A DNA stretch of 8,828 nucleotides from positions 1 to 8,828 of the forward strand of contig CANNNB010000086.1 in assembly GCA_947505995.1 (NCBI GenBank), written 5' to 3'. The notes beneath the pieces were generated by a model. That model searched no databases. It was given only the letters and a program-made list of their open reading frames with translations, and had not been told where the DNA came from. Origin of the DNA: Comamonadaceae bacterium. Lineage in GTDB: Bacteria; Pseudomonadota; Gammaproteobacteria; Burkholderiales; Burkholderiaceae. Position numbers and translations under genes: made by a program. This document shows, piece after piece, positions 5,645-8,828 of the stretch. How positions within the stretch are numbered: position 1 is the stretch's first letter; every line of letters starts with the position of its first letter.

Positions 5645-6744
5645 GTCCATCCATTCAAACCAATATTGAAAAACCGCGCGCATGGTTTCCGAGCCAGCTA
5701 CAACATGATTTTTCCTGGATTCATTACCTCAGTCGTGAAGCAAGCAGTGAAATTGAAGAGGCGCTTCAACACGCTAAGGCGACTCAAAAGCCGTGGCTTG
5801 AAATGACAGCCCACGACTTTCCTTTAAAACGCCACGCCAAACAAACCATTGATCAGGCGTTTGCTGCCACGCAAACAAGCTACGGCATGTGCTTGCTAAA
5901 AGGTTTTCCCGTCAATAGATGGTCGCTAGACGATGCGCGATTGGTCAATTGGGGTATTGGTTTGAACGTGGGCGTTGCCAGAACGCAAAACCGAGCCAGT
6001 CAGGTTATGAACGATGTTCGTGACGAGGGCGGCAGTTACAAAGTTAAAAACGGACGAGGGTACAACACCAATTCTGGCTTGGACTTTCATGTCGATTCCT
6101 GCGATGTGGTGGCCTTAATGTGTTTGCACACTGCAAAATCAGGCGGCACCAGCAAAGTGACCAGCTCCATTGCAGTGGTCGAAGAAGTGAAACGCCTTCG
6201 GCCAGATCTCATGGCAGTCATGAAGCGGCCGTTCTATTACAGCTATCAGGGAACCAACGATGCTTCGCAGCCACCTTTTTACAAATGTCCCATCTTGGGT
6301 GATGATCCGGAATTTTTCTCTTTGCGTGCCAATCGAAAAAATGTCACAGCCGCTCAACGCGATTTCCCTGAGGTGCCTCGTTTAACGCAAGAACAAATAG
6401 ACTTGCTGGACCTGTTAGATGAACTGCTGCCGGATGATAAGTTTTGTTATTCGATGCAACTCGATCAGGGAGATTTGCAATTACTAAACAACTACGTGGT
6501 CATTCATTCACGCACCAATTTTGAGGACCATGACGAGCCAGAACGCAAACGGCATTTGCTTCGTCTTTGGCTGAGCATTCCTCAGGGACAACGCTTGCCG
6601 GCCTTATGGAAAGAATATTTTGGTGACGTTGCGCCAGGCTCGGTAAGAGGAGGCGTTCGTGGCAGTGAAATCACCGAGGAATTTTTGGCTTATGAGCGTA
6701 GGCAGGCTTCTTATTTGGGTATGACGTTGAACCAACAACGCTGA
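5641..6744 (+). CDS. TauD/TfdA-family Fe(II)/2-oxoglutarate dioxygenase
   Basis: This is a probable cytoplasmic non-haem iron oxygenase that couples oxidation of an organic substrate to decarboxylation of 2-oxoglutarate. The 367-residue product contains the facial triad of the family: H150 and D152 in DFHVDSCD, and H289 in VVIHSRTNF. R304 and R308 in RKRHLLRLWLS are candidates for the arginine that anchors 2-oxoglutarate. CLHTAKSGGTSKVTSS, just after the HxD motif, is also typical. The first 130 residues are less characteristic and probably shape the substrate pocket. The length is somewhat above that of TauD itself. The ATG at 5641 is the first in frame and has GGAG 14 bases upstream. It is divergent from the Bug-family gene, suggesting but not proving a shared substrate pathway. 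The substrate is unknown; taurine is not implied. Confidence 0.85.
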   Translation: MSPSIQTNIEKPRAWFPSQLQHDFSWIHYLSREASSEIEEALQHAKATQKPWLEMTAHDFPLKRHAKQTIDQAFAATQTSYGMCLLKGFPVNRWSLDDARLVNWGIGLNVGVARTQNRASQVMNDVRDEGGSYKVKNGRGYNTNSGLDFHVDSCDVVALMCLHTAKSGGTSKVTSSIAVVEEVKRLRPDLMAVMKRPFYYSYQGTNDASQPPFYKCPILGDDPEFFSLRANRKNVTAAQRDFPEVPRLTQEQIDLLDLLDELLPDDKFCYSMQLDQGDLQLLNNYVVIHSRTNFEDHDEPERKRHLLRLWLSIPQGQRLPALWKEYFGDVAPGSVRGGVRGSEITEEFLAYERRQASYLGMTLNQQR

Positions 6745-6764
6745 AGAAAAGCGTTTGTTCTCAG

Positions 6765-6802
6765 TTTCAGGCCAAGTGAGTCGACTTGCCTGAAAACATT
6801 TT
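6765..6802 (+). terminator. Terminator-like hairpin between dioxygenase gene and phoX
   Basis: TTTCAGGCCAAGT (6765-6777) pairs with ACTTGCCTGAAA (6784-6795): a 12 bp stem with one bulged C and the loop GAGTCG. A TTTT run at 6799-6802 follows on the plus strand after ACA. It sits 20 bp past the dioxygenase stop in the 77 bp convergent gap. The tail is short and offset. The stem could also stop phoX transcripts arriving from the other side, though the minus-strand tail is not T-rich. Confidence 0.5.
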
Positions 6803-6821
6803 GGGAACTCCTGCCACCGTT

Positions 6822-8750
6822 TTAGGTGCCGACGATGCCACCATCAATTTTACGTACAACAACAGTAGCACTTCTTGGCCGGCCATTTGCCTTTTGCTCT
6901 GGCCAGTTAGAAATTGCTCGTGGGTTGTCCGGTTTATTCTGTTCACTGGCTGGCTCGCCTGGGTGCTGAATATTGAGAAACATGGTTTTGCCATCGGGTG
7001 TTTCAGTCACGCCTGTTATTTCAGAGCCTGCAGGGCCTACCAAGAAGCGGCGGACTTCGCCTGTTTTCACGTCAGCTGCCAACATCATGTTGTTGCCAAA
7101 GTTTTTCAAGTCGCCCTTGCCCATGGCAGAGGTTGACATGTCGCATTGAATCCACATCAGGCCGCGTCCATCAACCCACAGACCATCGGGGCAAGAAAAC
7201 ATGTCGCCCTTGGTGTTGCCTTTGGCTTCTGCGCGCGCCAATGAGGGATCGCCTGCCATGATGAAATGGTTCCAAGCAAATGTGACGGCATTGAAGTCGC
7301 TGTCTTCTTTCCAACGAATAATGTTGCCCTGAGTGTTGTTGGCTCGGGGGTTGGCAGCATCTACCGCCGGCTGCTTGTCGCCACCTCGGTTGCTGTTGTT
7401 GGTGAGGGTAGCATAGACCCAGCCTTGTTGATCAACAGCAATCCACTCGGGGCGGTCCATCTTGGTAGCACCCAACAAATCGCTGGCTTGGCGAGATTTG
7501 ATGAGGACCTCGGCTTGATCAGCAAAACCATTTGCCGCAGTCAGCGGGCCTTGGCCATGTGTTAAAGCAATCCACAGACCCTTGCCTTCGGCATTGAACT
7601 TGGCCACATAAAGGGTACCGTGATCGAGCAAAGTGGCGTTTGCTTTGGCGCCGCCTGGTTTGATGGTGTCGCGACTTACAAATTTGTAAATATATTCAAA
7701 GCGTGCGTCTTCACCCATGTAGACCACCGCGCGATTGTCTTTGGTGACGGCTACGGTGGCGCCTTCATGTGCGCCACGCCCCATGGCCGTGCGCTTAATG
7801 GGAGTGGCATTCGGGTTATTGGGATCAATTTCAACAATCCAACCAAAGCGATTGGGTTCGTTGGGATTTTGTGTTGCATCAAAACGCGCATCATGCTCAT
7901 GCCAACGGTAGCCTACGCCGCCTTTTCTGAGGCCCCAGCGCTTTTCGTGATCGTTGAGCTTGTCGCCGCCATTGAAATAAACAATGAAATTTTCTTCAGA
8001 GGTGAGGTAAGTGCCCCAAGGTGTGATGCCGCTGGCGCAATTGTTCAAAGTGCCCAAAACCTTGCGGCCTGAAGGATCAGCAACTGTCTTCATCATGGCG
8101 TGACCCGCGGCAGGTCCTGTAATTTCCATTGGCGTGTTGGTGGTAATGCGGCGTGCATATTGAGAGGGGTTGACGACCTCCCATTTGCCGCCTTTGTCTT
8201 GCACTTCCACGATGGCCACACCATGCGCTGCTTGTGACTTGCGGACCTTCTCGGCGCTCCAATTATTCATACCATCTTTGAACAGCAAACCGTGGTCAAC
8301 GTATTCATGGTTCATGGCCAGCAAACCACGCTTAGAACCATCGAGGGCAAAGTAGTGAATGCCGTCATGGTGCATGCCAATTTGGGCCTCTTGTTCTGCG
8401 GACGAGTTGCTGGCATCGTCCTTGAAGGCAAAGTTTTGACCAACAATGCCCACGGGGTCTCCCCAAGGTGCAATAACTTGTGCCACATATCCCTCTGGCA
8501 CAGAGATGGCGTCGGCAGTAGAAATGGCGACGCTCTTAAAACCCATTGTTGCAGCTGCACCAAGACCAAGGGATGCGCAACCGCTAAGAGCCGCCGCGCC
8601 GCTGACGGCACTGAGGGGGGCTAAAAAGCTGCCTGCCAAAGCACCCAAACCACCTCGCAATACCAGACGACGTGAAGGGTCTGAAACATCGTGAATACTG
8701 AGGTTAGAAGAGCGGTTACTGTCTTCCATCTGGGAAAAATCTTTGGACAT
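6822..8750 (-). CDS. phoX: PhoX-family alkaline phosphatase with Tat signal
   Basis: PhoX enzymes release phosphate from organic phosphoesters outside the cytoplasm and use an iron-calcium cofactor. The 642-residue product starts with a twin-arginine leader: SRRLVLRGG at 26-34, then a weakly hydrophobic stretch to about 57. A lipobox-like LSGC at 55-58 suggests possible lipid anchoring. Family motifs follow in order: NHEY (147-150), NNCASG with C238 and then PWGTYLTSEEN (244-254), AHEGA (327-331), GEDARFEYIYKF (346-357), RPEWIAVD (433-440), SCPDGLW (519-525) and HPGE (597-600). C238 is the candidate metal-ligand cysteine described for PhoX. Length is normal and no frame break is seen. The ATG at 8750 is needed to include the Tat motif, and no good Shine-Dalgarno precedes it. 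It converges with the dioxygenase gene. Phosphate control by PhoB is expected for the family; only a weak half-site is visible upstream. A PhoX-like protein with another role remains possible. Confidence 0.92.
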   Translation of the reverse strand: MSKDFSQMEDSNRSSNLSIHDVSDPSRRLVLRGGLGALAGSFLAPLSAVSGAAALSGCASLGLGAAATMGFKSVAISTADAISVPEGYVAQVIAPWGDPVGIVGQNFAFKDDASNSSAEQEAQIGMHHDGIHYFALDGSKRGLLAMNHEYVDHGLLFKDGMNNWSAEKVRKSQAAHGVAIVEVQDKGGKWEVVNPSQYARRITTNTPMEITGPAAGHAMMKTVADPSGRKVLGTLNNCASGITPWGTYLTSEENFIVYFNGGDKLNDHEKRWGLRKGGVGYRWHEHDARFDATQNPNEPNRFGWIVEIDPNNPNATPIKRTAMGRGAHEGATVAVTKDNRAVVYMGEDARFEYIYKFVSRDTIKPGGAKANATLLDHGTLYVAKFNAEGKGLWIALTHGQGPLTAANGFADQAEVLIKSRQASDLLGATKMDRPEWIAVDQQGWVYATLTNNSNRGGDKQPAVDAANPRANNTQGNIIRWKEDSDFNAVTFAWNHFIMAGDPSLARAEAKGNTKGDMFSCPDGLWVDGRGLMWIQCDMSTSAMGKGDLKNFGNNMMLAADVKTGEVRRFLVGPAGSEITGVTETPDGKTMFLNIQHPGEPASEQNKPDNPRAISNWPEQKANGRPRSATVVVRKIDGGIVGT

Positions 8751-8828
8751 CGTGCGTTTAATTTTGAAGTTGAAAATAACTGCCTTAGCCGTAAGGGCTG
8801 TAAGTTATTTTGATTCAAAAGTTTGACA
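8751..8828 (-). promoter_or_regulatory. phoX leader, cut by window edge
   Basis: These 78 bp upstream of phoX are A/T-rich and hold no gene. On the minus strand TGTCAA (complement of 8823-8828) resembles a Pho half-box (CTGTCAT), and the sequence one 11-base step later matches poorly. A bulged hairpin, CTTAGCC with GGCTGTAAG, lies at about 8783-8804. No clear -35/-10 pair is visible, so the promoter may extend past the window. Confidence 0.3.

Noticed and set aside
7266..8072. Plus-strand open frames opposite phoX (for example 7266-7565 and 7620-8072)
   Set aside because: They lie antisense to a motif-rich, full-length PhoX frame and carry no recognisable domain or ribosome site of their own.
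1..8828. A mobile element, phage, CRISPR or defence island in the window
   Set aside because: No transposase, integrase, repeat array, tRNA or defence-type domain was found, and all large frames are ordinary metabolic or transport genes.

Overview
The window looks like a chromosomal segment from a Betaproteobacterium, most likely order Burkholderiales. The evidence is a Bug/TctC-type solute-binding protein standing alone, a PhoX-type phosphatase with a twin-arginine leader, an Fbp-type ferric iron ABC transporter and a TauD/TfdA-family dioxygenase, all in a sequence that by eye is close to balanced in base composition. I cannot fix the genus. There are no rRNA or tRNA genes, CRISPR arrays, transposases or phage genes.

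Layout. Positions 1-1109 (minus) hold the first two thirds of an iron ABC transporter permease (fbpB), cut by the left window edge. After a 126 bp divergent intergenic region come the ATPase gene fbpC (1236-2297, plus) and the ferric-binding protein gene fbpA (2404-3471, plus). A Fur-box-like sequence and a long two-part stem-loop occupy the fbpC-fbpA gap. A convergent gene for an uncharacterised protein (3474-4253, minus) ends 2 bp from fbpA. A 269 bp stretch without a convincing gene follows. Then come a Bug-family binding protein gene (4523-5482, minus) and, divergent from it, a TauD/TfdA-like Fe(II)/2-oxoglutarate dioxygenase gene (5641-6744, plus). A hairpin separates that gene from a convergent full-length phoX (6822-8750, minus). 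The last 78 bp are the phoX leader.

How the genes may work together. FbpA, FbpB and FbpC form one importer: FbpA captures Fe(III) in the periplasm, FbpB forms the channel and FbpC hydrolyses ATP. The Bug protein and the dioxygenase share a control region and could belong to one small-molecule uptake and oxidation function; this is inference. PhoX would release phosphate from organic phosphates in the periplasm. PhoX and the dioxygenase are both expected to need iron, so there is a loose iron theme, but nothing shows co-regulation.

No clearly new multi-gene system is visible. The points most worth a second look are the structured fbpA leader overlapping a Fur-like site, the uncharacterised 259-residue protein, the dyad filling the Bug promoter spacer, repeated motifs between fbpB and fbpC, and a lipobox in the Tat leader of PhoX.
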